This document shows positions 1 through 10,555 of a DNA stretch of 64,000 nt, piece by piece. The notes below the pieces were generated by a model. That model saw nothing but the letters and a program-made list of their open reading frames with translations. It did not search any database and was not told the origin of the DNA. The DNA is from an uncultured Gammaproteobacteria bacterium (lineage in GTDB: Bacteria > Pseudomonadota > Gammaproteobacteria > Pseudomonadales > Pseudohongiellaceae), in NCBI GenBank assembly GCA_913060975.1, contig CAJXVC010000001.1:549552-613551 (forward strand). Direction: 5' to 3'. Each line of letters starts with the position of its first letter. Position 1 is the first letter of the stretch. The position numbers and the translations under genes were made by a program.

Positions 1-19
1 TCTTCGAACATGTGGTTTT

Positions 20-55
20 GCTCAGGTCGCGCTGCAACAAAACTGAGCGTTTTTT
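20..55 (+). terminator. Possible intrinsic terminator of an upstream gene
   Basis: GCTCAG at 20-25 pairs with CTGAGC at 43-48, with a 17-base loop, and is followed by G and six T. The arrangement fits a rho-independent terminator for a gene left of the window, but the stem is short and the loop long. Confidence 0.4.
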
Positions 56-207
56 GATGCTGCCTCACTAACAAAAATTGTTCGCTCAGACTAGTCAAAA
101 AACGAGCGATTTGTAACCTGCTTCACACTATGCCGAATGCAAATTGATACTATTTTTCTCGACTTTTTCTGAACTCAAAACAATTGCAGCAAAGTTACCA
201 TTAGTAC

Positions 208-236
208 TTGCTACCCCTTAGTGAATGCTTTATAAA
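208..236 (+). promoter_or_regulatory. Candidate sigma-70 promoter of the HU-like gene
   Basis: TTGCTA at 208-213 and TATAAA at 231-236 are separated by 17 bases, close to the TTGACA/TATAAT consensus. Transcription would start near 243 and give a leader of about 220 bases before the HU-like gene. The rest of 56-462 holds no coding sequence that I can support. Confidence 0.45.
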
Positions 237-462
237 TACACCCCCTGAGAGTTGATGGGGAAGCGCCCTGCTTCTTCACGAATCAGAACTATCGAATTGA
301 AACGCGCACTGGGGAACGATTCACATAGCGAGATTCGGCAAGGACGAATCATCAGATCAACTCACGGGTACTAAAAACACTCAAAACCTGTATTCAGTTC
401 CACTTCGAATTTCGAAGTCGATCGAATACAACTGTAACCAACACAACCGAGAAGAGATGGGC

Positions 463-852
463 ATGGCTGTTAAGAAAAAATCTGGCAAAACTGCTGCCAA
501 GAAAACAACTGCGGCGGCAAAGCGTAAAGCTCCGGCTATTCAAAAGAAATTTACCAAGACAGAAATCCTGAACGAGATTTCTGCTAACACTGATGTGAGC
601 AAGAAAGAAGTTGCAGCGGTTCTTGACGAACTGGCCGTATTGATTGAGCGACACATCAAGAAGCGTGCCGTTGGCGAGTTTACTCTGCCAGGCCTGCTGA
701 AAATCAAATCTGTAGTACGTCCAGCTCGTCCAGCGCGAAAGGGTGTTCCTAACCCATTCCGTCCGGGTGAAACCATGGACATTCCACGTAAGCCAGCTAC
801 AACACGTGTGAAAGTGTTGCCACTGAAGAAACTCAAGGAATTTGCACTCTAA
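463..852 (+). CDS. HU/IHF-family nucleoid DNA-binding protein with a Lys/Ala-rich tail
   Basis: This is a small basic protein of the bacterial histone-like HU/IHF family, expected to bind and bend DNA as a dimer in the nucleoid. The C-terminal 90 residues show the fold: a helical part with KTEILNEIS, then the beta-arm region ending in NPFRPGETMDIP and a final KVLPLKKLKEF stretch. The first 30 residues are a Lys/Ala-rich tail resembling eukaryotic H1-like tails, which ordinary 90-residue HU lacks. Two in-frame ATGs exist at 457 and 463. The purine-rich GAAGAG at 451-456 touches the first but lies 6 bases from the second, so 463 (129 residues) is preferred. The gene is a single unit with its own promoter and terminator. 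Confidence 0.9.
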   Translation: MAVKKKSGKTAAKKTTAAAKRKAPAIQKKFTKTEILNEISANTDVSKKEVAAVLDELAVLIERHIKKRAVGEFTLPGLLKIKSVVRPARPARKGVPNPFRPGETMDIPRKPATTRVKVLPLKKLKEFAL

Positions 853-912
853 ATTCCAGTGGTCGGCGTTTCAGCACGGCCTTACTGAGTAAATCGGATC
901 GTTATGATCCTG

Positions 913-939
913 AAAAGGCAGCCTCGGGCTGCCTTTTTT
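913..939 (+). terminator. Intrinsic terminator after the HU-like gene
   Basis: AAAAGGCAGCC at 913-923 pairs perfectly with GGCTGCCTTTT at 927-937 across a three-base loop, and the T run continues to 939. This is a textbook rho-independent terminator and it separates the HU-like gene from proS, which begins only 17 bases later. Confidence 0.92.
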
Positions 940-955
940 GTATGGAAATAAACAC

Positions 956-2683
956 ATGCGAAGTAGCCAATACCTTTTAGCCACAGTCAAAGAAACCCCC
1001 GCCGACGCCGAAATCGCCAGTCACCAGCTAATGATTCGAGCCGGCATGATCCGCAAGCTGGCCACTGGCCTCTATACCTGGATGCCGCTAGGCCTGCGCG
1101 TACTGCACAAGGTGTCGCAGATTATTCGCGAGGAAATGGACAAGGCTGGCGCCATGGAAGTCTCCATGCCAGTCGTACAACCTGCCGAGTTGTGGCAAGA
1201 ATCCGGCCGCTGGGACGTGATGGGGCCCGAGCTACTGCGCATCAAGGACCGTCATGAGCGGGACTTCTGTTTAGGCCCAACTCACGAAGAAGTCATCACA
1301 GACATCGTGCGTGGTGAGTACGCCAGCTATCGCCAGCTACCTGCCAACTTGTACCAGATTCAGACCAAGTTCCGCGATGAGCGCCGCCCAAGATTTGGCG
1401 TTATGCGTGCCCGGGAATTCGTCATGAAGGATGCCTATTCCTTTCATGCTGACGATGAATCATTGCAACAGACCTATCAGACGATGTACGCCACCTATTC
1501 GGCTATCTTCACTCGTTTGGGTCTGGATTTTCGTGCCGTCATTGCCGATTCGGGTAATATCGGTGGCAGCACGTCCCATGAGTTTCACGTCCTGGCCGCG
1601 TCGGGTGAAGATGAAATCGTCTTCAGTAGTGACAGCGATTACGCTGCCAATCGCGAATTGGCAACTGGCACGTTGCCCAAGATCGCTCAAGAGACTGAAC
1701 AATTGCCCGCTGCAGAAATAGACACTGGCTCGGCGCATTCGATTGAAGCGGTTTGTGAACTATTAACTATTCCGGCCAGCAAGCTGGTTAAGACACTTAT
1801 AGTCCACGCCGCCGACGAAGACGGCCAGCAGAGTGATGAGTTGGTCGCATTGCTGCTGCGCGGTGACCAGGAATTGAATGAAACCAAAGCCGCCAAGCTA
1901 CCCGGTGTCGCCTCCCCTGTTACCTTCGCCAGTGACGAAGCCATCGAGAAAGCCATCGGTTGCAAGCCTGGCTGTATTGGCCCGCGCGATCTGCCAATTA
2001 AAGCGATCGCTGACCACAGCGTTATCGATCTGGTGAATTTTGTGTGCGGCGCCAACAGCGATGGCAAACACTTGCAAAATGCCAACTGGGACCGCGACTG
2101 CCAATTCACCAGTAAAGCGGATATCCGCAAAGTCAACGAAGGCGACATCAGTCCAGACGGCAAAGGCACGTTAGCCATGAAGCGCGGCATTGAAGTCGGG
2201 CATATTTTCCAGCTGGGCAAGAAATACAGTGAAGCATTAAAAGCGACAGTGCTGGATGTCAACGGCAAATCAGTGGTGATGAGCATGGGGTGCTACGGTA
2301 TCGGCGTTACTCGTGTCGTGGCAGCTTGTATCGAGCAGAATCATGACGAACGAGGCATTATCTGGCCCGATAATATCGCACCTTTTCATGTCGTCATCGT
2401 GTTGATTGATGCGCAAAAGTCCGAACAAGTCAGTGAATTTGGCGAGGCGTTATATAAGGAATTGCCAGAGCTGGGTTTCGAAGTATTACTCGATGACCGT
2501 GACAAGAAGACCAGCCCCGGAGTGAAGTTTGCCGAATCAGAATTGTTAGGCATTCCCCATCGACTGGTTATTTCACCCCGCTCGCTGGCGGATGGCATCG
2601 TGGAATACACGGCTCGACGCAGTGGCGAAAAACAGACACTGGCTCCAGATCAGGTCATCGACTTCTTCAAGCAATTGAGCTGA
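956..2683 (+). CDS. proS: Prolyl-tRNA synthetase, bacterial type with editing domain
   Basis: This cytoplasmic enzyme charges tRNA-Pro with proline using ATP. The opening [19 protein letters not shown] is the family signature for the N-terminus, so the ATG at 956 (575 residues) is chosen over a TTG 18 bases upstream that falls in the preceding terminator's T run. Class II motifs are visible: motif 2 around [17 protein letters not shown] and motif 3 around GCYGIGVTR. The region of roughly residues 225-405 is the INS editing insertion that hydrolyses Ala-tRNA-Pro. The C-terminal anticodon-binding domain follows. Length matches the E. coli enzyme (572). It is monocistronic here, and acyP converges on it. 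Confidence 0.97.
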   Translation: MRSSQYLLATVKETPADAEIASHQLMIRAGMIRKLATGLYTWMPLGLRVLHKVSQIIREEMDKAGAMEVSMPVVQPAELWQESGRWDVMGPELLRIKDRHERDFCLGPTHEEVITDIVRGEYASYRQLPANLYQIQTKFRDERRPRFGVMRAREFVMKDAYSFHADDESLQQTYQTMYATYSAIFTRLGLDFRAVIADSGNIGGSTSHEFHVLAASGEDEIVFSSDSDYAANRELATGTLPKIAQETEQLPAAEIDTGSAHSIEAVCELLTIPASKLVKTLIVHAADEDGQQSDELVALLLRGDQELNETKAAKLPGVASPVTFASDEAIEKAIGCKPGCIGPRDLPIKAIADHSVIDLVNFVCGANSDGKHLQNANWDRDCQFTSKADIRKVNEGDISPDGKGTLAMKRGIEVGHIFQLGKKYSEALKATVLDVNGKSVVMSMGCYGIGVTRVVAACIEQNHDERGIIWPDNIAPFHVVIVLIDAQKSEQVSEFGEALYKELPELGFEVLLDDRDKKTSPGVKFAESELLGIPHRLVISPRSLADGIVEYTARRSGEKQTLAPDQVIDFFKQLS

Positions 2684-2695
2684 ACAACACGCCAA

Positions 2696-2983
2696 TTAAC
2701 GCAAAATCTCAAATTGTGCCGGATCGCCGGCGTCCGCAACTGAGCACGGGTCGATCAACAGCTGATCGACCCGTGCTTGGGGCGGTCCAGTGGCCAACCA
2801 GTCACGCATACTGGCGAGCGCTTGGCTATCACCGATAAGCGCAAATTCGACCGCACCATCGGCGCTATTACGCACCCAACCGCCCAGACCCAGCTGTCGC
2901 GCCTGAGATTGCGTCGCCGCACGAAAGAAGACTCCTTGAACCCGTCCTGTTACCCTGCCGCGCAGGGCCTGCAGCTTACTCAT
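2696..2983 (-). CDS. acyP: Acylphosphatase
   Basis: This small cytoplasmic enzyme hydrolyses acyl phosphates. At 95 residues it has the normal length of the family. The phosphate-binding loop GRVQGVFFR ends in the catalytic Arg21, and GWVRNSADG carries the catalytic Asn39. A GGAG lies seven bases before the ATG. The gene ends 12 bases from the convergent proS stop. Its 3' third contains a perfect 14-bp inverted repeat (2744-2776), which is unusual inside coding sequence. Confidence 0.93.
   Translation of the reverse strand: MSKLQALRGRVTGRVQGVFFRAATQSQARQLGLGGWVRNSADGAVEFALIGDSQALASMRDWLATGPPQARVDQLLIDPCSVADAGDPAQFEILR
2744..2776. repeat. Perfect 14-bp inverted repeat inside acyP
   Basis: GCACGGGTCGATCA at 2744-2757 is followed by the five-base loop ACAGC and the exact reverse complement at 2763-2776. 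The stem lies in the acyP reading frame, encoding the stretch around ARVDQLLIDPCS. No T run follows on either strand, so it is not a canonical intrinsic terminator, but it could slow polymerase between the convergent proS and acyP. Confidence 0.85.
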
Positions 2984-3039
2984 ATCACATCTCCGGCAAG
3001 TTTTTCTTGCGGCGTAATGGGAAGCCCCTGTATATCTCG

Positions 3040-3045
3040 TATAAT
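3040..3045 (+). promoter_or_regulatory. Consensus -10 element upstream of the YihY gene
   Basis: A perfect TATAAT at 3040-3045 lies about 50 bases before the YihY start codon, in the acyP/yihY divergent gap. No convincing -35 sits at 16-18 bases, so this is only a candidate promoter. Confidence 0.35.
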
Positions 3046-3095
3046 AGCGGTTCTGGGCCAGCTATCGAAACGGCTCGCCAATCAACAAGGCACGC

Positions 3096-4439
3096 ATGGC
3101 AATGCAACTCACGCAGCTACGGCACTTTTATGTGCAGTCGCGGCGCACAATCAATAACTTCCTCTGGCATCAGCAGATATCACAACTGCCGTGGTGGCGG
3201 CGCACATTGGTGCGTAGCTGTCAGATAACTGTGGCCATTGGCCGCGATTTGACTCAGGAACAATTATCTCTGCGTGCCATGAGTCTGGTGTTCACGACCG
3301 TGATTGGCTTTTTCCCACTGTTCGCACTGATTTTCTCGGTATTAAAAGGCCTCGGCGCACACAATGCCATGGAGCCAACATTACTCGCTCTGCTCGAGCC
3401 ATTGGGAGAGCGCAGCACAGAAGTCACCAGCCAGATTCTCGGTTACGTAGACAACCTGCAAGTCGAACTGATCGGGATTACCAGTATTGGCATGTTGCTT
3501 TATATCGTCATCGACATGATGCGCAAGATCGAGGCCGCGTTTAATTACATCTGGACTGTCAAACAAGGGCGCTCCTGGTCGAGCCGTATCAGCGAATATT
3601 TATTCGCCGTGATTGTCAGTCCATTGCTGCTGTTTATCTCGGTCAGCATCACCAGCTATGTCAACACCAACTTCTTTACCGCATTTTTGGATGATCTGGC
3701 TTACGGCACTGTCATCATCCAGTTCACTGCCGGTCTCGCGCCGATCCTGCTCATGTCTTTGGCGTTTGCTTTCGCCTACGGATTTTTACCCAACACCAGA
3801 GTGCAATTCGGCTCCGCTTTCATCGGTGGCCTCGTCACAACAATTATTTGGAAACTGATGGGCACCCTGTTTCAGGAATTTTTTGTAACGTCGGCACGAG
3901 AATCCCTGTACCTGGCCTTTGCATCAGCCATTATAATCATGTTCTTTATTTACTTCGGCTGGTTGGTGGCTCTTATCGGCAGTAGCATTGCTTTCTATCA
4001 TCAGAACCCCGCTAAAACCCGTACCGGTCGTGAAAAATTACAACTCAGCGCGTCGCAAAGCGAACGCCTCAGTCTCGCTGTCGCCGCCACTATTATTGAA
4101 CGCTTCAATGCCGGTGAAAGAGCCTTGACCGAAGAACAACTGATCGAGTCGCTGGACAGCAACCCCATGGCGATCGAGTCCGCCATTATCAGTTTGCTCA
4201 ACATTGGCCTGATTACGGCAACCAGCGATGACCCGGCAAGGTTTCTGCCAGCCCATTCCATCGCCGATTGCACGCTTTATGAAATCTGGAAAGCGCTGCG
4301 CGAGGCAGACTCGGATTTGATCAGCACCAGCGGTGAGTCCCGCGAGCTGCATTTAATCAAGGAATTTCAGGACAAGCTCGACACCACCATCGAACGCGAG
4401 CTGGGTGATATCAAGTTTGTCGATGTCGTTAAAAATTGA
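3096..4439 (+). CDS. YihY/BrkB-family inner-membrane protein
   Basis: This polytopic inner-membrane protein belongs to the YihY family, older annotations of which read ribonuclease BN, a name now known to be wrong. The molecular function is not established. At least six hydrophobic segments lie between about residues 60 and 310, including the runs around FTTVIGFFPLFALIFSVL and ILLMSLAFAFAYGFL. The C-terminal 130 residues are soluble and resemble a winged-helix region, a layout common in longer family members. AAGG lies five bases before the ATG. In Pseudomonas the homologue also sits beside arsC and wrbA, as here, where arsC follows after 13 bases. Confidence 0.88.
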   Translation: MAMQLTQLRHFYVQSRRTINNFLWHQQISQLPWWRRTLVRSCQITVAIGRDLTQEQLSLRAMSLVFTTVIGFFPLFALIFSVLKGLGAHNAMEPTLLALLEPLGERSTEVTSQILGYVDNLQVELIGITSIGMLLYIVIDMMRKIEAAFNYIWTVKQGRSWSSRISEYLFAVIVSPLLLFISVSITSYVNTNFFTAFLDDLAYGTVIIQFTAGLAPILLMSLAFAFAYGFLPNTRVQFGSAFIGGLVTTIIWKLMGTLFQEFFVTSARESLYLAFASAIIIMFFIYFGWLVALIGSSIAFYHQNPAKTRTGREKLQLSASQSERLSLAVAATIIERFNAGERALTEEQLIESLDSNPMAIESAIISLLNIGLITATSDDPARFLPAHSIADCTLYEIWKALREADSDLISTSGESRELHLIKEFQDKLDTTIERELGDIKFVDVVKN

Positions 4440-4452
4440 TGCGGAGTCAATC

Positions 4453-5411
<959 letters not shown>

Positions 5412-5415
5412 TCCT

Positions 5416-5799
5416 ATGACCGAATCAACTACTAACGCCTTAGTCTGGCTGCCGCGACTGCAGCGACTGGTCCTGGCAAGCTACTACGGTTTGCTGGCTT
5501 GTTTTTTACTGGGTGCGATCGTGGCACTGGAAGGCATCAGCGCAGCAACACCTGTTATCTGGCTAATTCAGGCCATTCCCCTGCTGATTTTTGCTCGCGG
5601 GCTGCACCAGAAACGGCTACGAACCTATGCCTGGATGTCGTTTGTCGTCCTGCTCTATTTTTGCAATGCAGTATTGATCGCGTTTGATCCGGAGCGCAGA
5701 TGGCTCGGCTTGCTGGAAGTATTTTTTACTGTGAGTTTGTTTGTCGTACTGGTCATCTATATCCGCCTGTTTCGCAACCACTATCAGGTCGGTATCTGA
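5416..5799 (+). CDS. DUF2069 small inner-membrane protein
   Basis: This 127-residue protein has about four hydrophobic segments, for example VLASYYGLLACFLLGAIVAL and WMSFVVLLYFCNAVLIAF, and matches the DUF2069 family that follows wrbA in many gammaproteobacteria. Function is unknown. The ATG at 5416, four bases after the wrbA stop, is preferred to the ATG at 5362 inside wrbA. It ends the arsC-wrbA unit and converges on hda. Confidence 0.85.
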   Translation: MTESTTNALVWLPRLQRLVLASYYGLLACFLLGAIVALEGISAATPVIWLIQAIPLLIFARGLHQKRLRTYAWMSFVVLLYFCNAVLIAFDPERRWLGLLEVFFTVSLFVVLVIYIRLFRNHYQVGI

Positions 5800-5892
5800 T
5801 CGCTTGCGCAGTAGTCGGCAGGTAGACAATAAGTAAGACACGAGAGCGAAGCAGGAGAAGACAACGCGTTTTCTAGCCCACTCTTGCCCTAC

Positions 5893-6594
5893 TCACCATC
5901 CCATAGTGTCTTTCACCAGCGGCACAGTCAACGCTCGGCGTTGACTCAATGTGCTGGTATCCAGCGCTTCCAGCACGGCCATCAACGAGCTCATACTGCG
6001 CTCTTTTCTGGCCAAAATATATTCTGCTACCTTGCTGTTGAGATTCATGCCACGACTCGCCGCCCGCATTTGCAGCGCCGCTTTCTTATCGTCGTCTGCT
6101 AAGCTTTGAAGCTGATAAACGGGGGCCAACTGCAATCGCGAATGCAGATCAGCCAGTTTCAAGCCAATGTCAGATAATGCACAGTTGGCACCAAAGACGA
6201 GTTGGGTCCCGCTCAGCGCCGCTCGATTAAACGCATTGAACAGCGCCAATTCCCACTGACTATCGCCAGCTATAACTTCTACATTATCGATGCAAACAAG
6301 ATTTAACGCTTCGATGCCTTCCAATATATCTGGCGAGAACTCCAGACGATCCTTGAGGGGCAAATAGATGGCCGACTCACCGATTGCTGATCTGGCATGA
6401 CACACCGCTTGCAACAGATGCGTGAGGCCAGCACCCTGCATGGCGCGAATGTAGAGTATTTGGTCTGCGGCAACTTCAGAAGCTAGCAGATCAAGCAACT
6501 GCCGGTTTGCGTCGGCCACAAAAAAATTGTCAAAGCGTGCTTCGTCGTTCAGCTTGATGCCGAGAATGAGCTGCGTCGGACTGGTGGAGTTCAT
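5893..6594 (-). CDS. hda: DnaA regulatory inactivator Hda
   Basis: Hda is a DnaA-like AAA+ protein that works with the DNA-loaded sliding clamp to convert DnaA-ATP to DnaA-ADP and prevent re-initiation of replication. The N-terminal QLILGI (residues 8-13) is a recognisable clamp-binding motif. A degenerate P-loop GAGLTHLL, the Walker-B-like LVCIDNVE and the sensor region around LADLHSRL follow. The DnaA DNA-binding domain is absent. The 233-residue length fits. It starts three bases after the DUF2066 stop, as in Pseudomonas. A perM-type transporter gene, next to hda in Pseudomonas, is missing here. Confidence 0.92.
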   Translation of the reverse strand: MNSTSPTQLILGIKLNDEARFDNFFVADANRQLLDLLASEVAADQILYIRAMQGAGLTHLLQAVCHARSAIGESAIYLPLKDRLEFSPDILEGIEALNLVCIDNVEVIAGDSQWELALFNAFNRAALSGTQLVFGANCALSDIGLKLADLHSRLQLAPVYQLQSLADDDKKAALQMRAASRGMNLNSKVAEYILARKERSMSSLMAVLEALDTSTLSQRRALTVPLVKDTMGW

Positions 6595-6597
6595 GGG

Positions 6598-7797
6598 CTA
6601 GCGGGTCCAGCGGTAGTGGAGAAAATCTCCGGTCTCATCTGTGGAGCTGTTTACAGGCAGCAGATCTCTGTCCAGCGCGATCAATTCGCTTAGTTGCTGA
6701 GGGTTACCGCGCAGATTCAGGCGCAGATCCAGACGCGACCCATCCAGGGCAACTGTGGTCACTGACTCGACCAGGCCCAAGCCTTGTACATAATTGACCA
6801 GCGCAGAATAAGCACGTAGATCGCCAACCCCATCAATGCGCAGACTGGCCTGCTGGGCCGTCATTGTTTCCGGTGAGATTGCAAAATAACTCGCCAGTTC
6901 GGTGGTGATTCTGTCCAGCGGGCCATGCAGATAATTCTGCAAGTCGGTATCGAAGCCATCGAAGACTTGCACTTGATCCTGAAAAATAAACTGCCACAAG
7001 CCCACTAACTCGCCGCCGGCAGTAAAGTGCAACCTGGCTGATAGTATACTGTCAGCGCCATAGCGCTCACTCGCCGCACGAATCGCGTCTTGTTCGAGAT
7101 TCCATACCTGATTTTCATTGAGATTGCGGCGATCGGCGAAATCCAGAACCGGGAAGATAATTGGCAGGCCGCGCCGCTGTGCGAATTCTCGCATTAGCGC
7201 GATGATCTCCGGGTTGCTCTCACCGGTAAGCATCTCGCGCTCACCGGCTGAATTCTGCATCACCATCCAGACCAACACGCTGGGCCGATTGCTGTCCCAT
7301 ACAGGAATGCCGGCACTGGTTAAAAGTTGGTTGATCAATGACGGAGCAAACTCAACCGAAATAAAGCGCTGTTCCCGGGTTGTTGGTTGTGGTGCTACAG
7401 GAGCTGCCGGTGGCGTGCTATCCGCATCACTCGTGCTCACCTCTTCCTGGGCGGCGGAGTCCTCAGCTTCTTCTGTCGCCGCGACTTCAAGCTCTCCTGG
7501 CTCAATTGCTACGGTCTCACTGGAATAACTAATCGCCTCCACGTAGCGCTGTGCATTGCGAATGGCATCGTTGACCGCCGGGTTGCTACTCCAGTTCTGC
7601 GTGCCCGTAACCTTGAGAATGACAGCCTCTAGAGCCTCCTGAAATGCGCGATTCCGCTCGCTATCGCTTTCGTTCGCGACTGCGACTCGCTCGGTATACA
7701 AGCCAGTCACCGGCAAGGCCGAGATGCCTGCGATCCAACCCAACGCAAGCAATAGAATCGACAGGCGCACGGCCCTTTGTCCAAATGTGTACTTCAT
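6598..7797 (-). CDS. DUF2066 exported protein
   Basis: The 399-residue protein begins with an N-terminal signal peptide (residues 1-30, hydrophobic core LSILLLALGWIAGISAL) and matches the DUF2066 family of envelope proteins of unknown function encoded between hda and purM. A low-complexity Glu/Ala/Pro stretch lies at about residues 95-140. The upstream in-frame ATG at 7875 would bury the signal sequence behind 26 extra residues, so 7797 is preferred, although no clear ribosome-binding site precedes either. It is co-directional with hda and divergent from purM. Confidence 0.82.
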   Translation of the reverse strand: MKYTFGQRAVRLSILLLALGWIAGISALPVTGLYTERVAVANESDSERNRAFQEALEAVILKVTGTQNWSSNPAVNDAIRNAQRYVEAISYSSETVAIEPGELEVAATEEAEDSAAQEEVSTSDADSTPPAAPVAPQPTTREQRFISVEFAPSLINQLLTSAGIPVWDSNRPSVLVWMVMQNSAGEREMLTGESNPEIIALMREFAQRRGLPIIFPVLDFADRRNLNENQVWNLEQDAIRAASERYGADSILSARLHFTAGGELVGLWQFIFQDQVQVFDGFDTDLQNYLHGPLDRITTELASYFAISPETMTAQQASLRIDGVGDLRAYSALVNYVQGLGLVESVTTVALDGSRLDLRLNLRGNPQQLSELIALDRDLLPVNSSTDETGDFLHYRWTR

Positions 7798-8094
7798 GGG
7801 CGCGATAATACTGTAAATGCCCGGCTTTCGCCTAACCGTCAGGCTAAAGTTGTCAGTCGCCAGTAAATTCTCCACCTGTCAGGTGGTCTGCGCGCGCTTT
7901 CAGCTCGGATTCAGCCTCGACAGGCTTCAATGACTCTCAGCAAGGCATTAATTGACCAGAACATGCAGACAAATACAGCACAAACTACTACCCAAAGGCT
8001 CAGCTCGATGAATGGAGCACTGACGTATCCTTTGCTTCTTGATAAACTGCGCCCCGGTGCCAGCAAGGCGACGACGACATCAGGAAGAGAGTGC

Positions 8095-9153
8095 ATGACT
8101 AGCGAGCAAAAGCCAGACAACAAACCCAATAGCCTTAGCTACCGCGACGCCGGAGTAGATATCGATGCCGGCAACAGCCTTGTTGAACGCATCAAGTCAG
8201 TCAGCGCACGCACCCACCGACCCGAAGTACTCTCCAATCTTGGCGGATTCGGCGCCTTGTGCGAAATCCCGGCCAAATACCAGCAGCCTGTCCTGGTTTC
8301 TGCCACAGATGGCGTGGGCACGAAATTGAAGCTGGCCATGGCCATGCAAAAACACGACACCATCGGTATCGATCTGGTTGCCATGTGTGTAAATGACCTG
8401 ATCGTCTGTGGCGCTGAACCGCTTTTCTTCCTCGATTACTATGCCACTGGCGGCCTGCAAGTAGAAAATGCTGCTGCCGTAGTAACCGGCATAGGCGCCG
8501 GTTGCGAGCAAGCAGGCTGCGCCCTGATTGGCGGCGAGACTGCCGAAATGCCCGGCATGTACAGCGGCGATGACTACGATCTGGCCGGCTTTGCTGTCGG
8601 TGTCGTCGAAAAACAGAAGATCATCGACGTCAATGATGTGGAAATCGGCGACTGTTTAATTGGCTTGCGCTCCTCTGGCCCCCATTCCAATGGTTATTCC
8701 CTGATCCGCAAGATTCTGGAAGTCTCCGACGCCAAACTGGACGACGATTTCCATGGCCGGCCATTGGGCGAAGTATTGCTCGAGCCCACGATTATTTACG
8801 TCAATATGGTGCGCGAACTGGCAGCAACAGTCGACATTAATGGTATTGCCCACATCACTGGTGGTGGCTTGATAGAAAACCTGCCACGCGTACTTCCCGA
8901 AAAAGCCTGTGCCGCCATTATTTCCGATAGCTGGGAACGCCCGGCAATCTTTCGCTGGTTGCAGGCACAAGGCAATGTCAGCGACACCGAGATGCTGCGA
9001 ACGTTTAACTGCGGCGTCGGCATGGTGCTCTGTGTGCCGAAGAAAGACTGCGATGTCGCCCTGAAGACTTTGAATCGTGATGCCGAGAACGCGTTCTACC
9101 TGGGTGATATTGTCGAGCGCGATGCCGACTCTGCACAGGTAGTGTTCCGCTAG
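8095..9153 (+). CDS. purM: Phosphoribosylformylglycinamidine cyclo-ligase (AIR synthetase)
   Basis: PurM catalyses the fifth step of de novo purine synthesis, ATP-dependent closure of FGAM to AIR. The sequence shows [12 protein letters not shown] at the start, the ATP-binding DGVGTKLK at residues 72-79 and [11 protein letters not shown]. An in-frame ATG 165 bases upstream is ignored because AGGAAGAGAG at 8081-8090 precedes the ATG at 8095 and the family N-terminus starts there. Length (352) matches E. coli (345). purN follows after nine bases. The 297-base gap to the divergent DUF2066 gene must hold both promoters. Confidence 0.97.
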   Translation: MTSEQKPDNKPNSLSYRDAGVDIDAGNSLVERIKSVSARTHRPEVLSNLGGFGALCEIPAKYQQPVLVSATDGVGTKLKLAMAMQKHDTIGIDLVAMCVNDLIVCGAEPLFFLDYYATGGLQVENAAAVVTGIGAGCEQAGCALIGGETAEMPGMYSGDDYDLAGFAVGVVEKQKIIDVNDVEIGDCLIGLRSSGPHSNGYSLIRKILEVSDAKLDDDFHGRPLGEVLLEPTIIYVNMVRELAATVDINGIAHITGGGLIENLPRVLPEKACAAIISDSWERPAIFRWLQAQGNVSDTEMLRTFNCGVGMVLCVPKKDCDVALKTLNRDAENAFYLGDIVERDADSAQVVFR

Positions 9154-9162
9154 GAGTCGCTG

Positions 9163-9801
9163 ATGGCGCAATGCAATGTAGTCATACTCATTTCCGGAAG
9201 CGGCTCGAATCTGCAAGCGCTGATTGATCAAAGCAAAACTGCTGAATACACCATTGCTTCAGTGATTTCCAATAACGCTGACGCCTACGGCTTGCAACGC
9301 GCAACTCGCGCCGGGATCCCCACTCTGGTCATTGATCATCGTGATTTCGCTGATCGTAAAGAGTTCGATCTGGCCCTTCAGGAAGCAATCGACGCAATCA
9401 ATCCAAACCTGCTCGTGCTGGCCGGCTTTATGCGTATTCTCGGAGCCGATTTCGTCAGTCACTTTAGCGGTCGTATTCTGAATATCCACCCGTCATTGCT
9501 GCCGAAATTTCAGGGCACACGCACCCATGAGCGTGCACTGGAAGCGGGTGAGAAGGAACATGGTGCATCGGTGCATTTCGTCACCGAAGACCTTGATGGC
9601 GGCCCGGTTATCGCCCAGGAACGCATCAAGGTGCGCGCAGACGACACAGCTGACTCATTGCAACGGCGTGTATTACAGAAAGAACATCTGCTCTACCCGA
9701 AGGTAGTCAAATGGTTTGCCGGCGGCCGACTCGCAATGCGTGATGGCCAGGCGTGGCTCGACAACAACCCGTTACCTGCGACTGGAGTTCCAGCCTCATG
9801 A
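9163..9801 (+). CDS. purN: Phosphoribosylglycinamide formyltransferase (GART)
   Basis: PurN transfers a formyl group from 10-formyl-tetrahydrofolate to GAR, step three of purine synthesis. The phosphate-binding SGSGSNL (residues 11-17) and the catalytic set Asn107, His109 (in NIHPSLLP) and Asp145 (in TEDLDGGP) are present. The 212-residue length is normal. It lies nine bases after purM and its TGA overlaps the ATG of the DUF3108 gene, so the three are co-transcribed, as in Pseudomonas. Confidence 0.97.
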   Translation: MAQCNVVILISGSGSNLQALIDQSKTAEYTIASVISNNADAYGLQRATRAGIPTLVIDHRDFADRKEFDLALQEAIDAINPNLLVLAGFMRILGADFVSHFSGRILNIHPSLLPKFQGTRTHERALEAGEKEHGASVHFVTEDLDGGPVIAQERIKVRADDTADSLQRRVLQKEHLLYPKVVKWFAGGRLAMRDGQAWLDNNPLPATGVPAS

Positions 9802-10532
9802 AATTCAGACTCGCTCTATTGTGTTCCAATCTGTTACTCGTCATCTCGGCCTACGCCGGAGATATGTCAGAATTTTCGGCTTATTACCAGGCCAGCACCA
9901 ATGGCATTAGTGGCAACGCCGAACGTCATCTCATTAAACTTGACGATGACAGATACCGGTTGAACATCTCTTTGGAAGCCAAAATGGCTGGGGTATCGAT
10001 TGGCGATCTGGAACAGGTCAGTGAGTTTTCTGTCGACGCCGGTCAAATCAAGCCGCAGCACTACAGTTACCAGCTCAGCGGTGTGAAACGGGAATCCCAT
10101 GCCATCAGTTTCAACTGGGACGCCAACATTGCGCTTAGCACTGAAAATGAGCAAAGCTGGACTATTGCGCTGAATGACGACGCACTCGATCAACTAAGCT
10201 ACCAGCAGGCTTTGGCACTAGCTATTTCTGAGCAACCTCTGAAATCGAGTAGTGAACTGTCATTCGAATTAGTCGATGGTGGTGTATTGGAAACACAACG
10301 CTTCCGAGTTCTGGGGCACGAAGTGCTGGCAACGCCGATGGGAAAATTTGACAGCGTCAAACTGGAAAGAATACGTGACGATAATAGCGGCCGCAGCACG
10401 ACGATCTGGTTGGCCAGTGACTGGGATTACTTGTTAGCGAAAATTGAACAGATTAGCTCATCAGGCTTGCGTATCGAATTGGCGCTGGAGAATGCGTTGG
10501 TCGCCGGTGAACAGGTCACGCCCTTGCCTTGA
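9798..10532 (+). CDS. DUF3108 periplasmic protein
   Basis: The protein (244 residues) has a cleavable signal peptide (FRLALLCSNLLLVISAYA) followed by a beta-rich domain typical of DUF3108, a family found after purN in gammaproteobacteria. Function is unknown. The ATG at 9798 overlaps the purN stop (ATGA), giving translational coupling and placing the start just before the signal peptide; the earlier in-frame ATG at 9753 would bury it inside purN. Confidence 0.85.
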   Translation: MKFRLALLCSNLLLVISAYAGDMSEFSAYYQASTNGISGNAERHLIKLDDDRYRLNISLEAKMAGVSIGDLEQVSEFSVDAGQIKPQHYSYQLSGVKRESHAISFNWDANIALSTENEQSWTIALNDDALDQLSYQQALALAISEQPLKSSSELSFELVDGGVLETQRFRVLGHEVLATPMGKFDSVKLERIRDDNSGRSTTIWLASDWDYLLAKIEQISSSGLRIELALENALVAGEQVTPLP

Positions 10533-10555
10533 TCCATGTTATTTGGCAGATCAGG

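Noticed and set aside
7930..8094. N-terminal extension of purM from an upstream ATG
   Set aside because: The extra residues match no PurM; the ATG at 8095 has a strong ribosome-binding site.
7911..8129. Minus-strand 72-residue frame with a hydrophobic stretch across the purM start
   Set aside because: It overlaps the firmly placed purM start, has no family resemblance and no clear ribosome-binding site; not a perM remnant.
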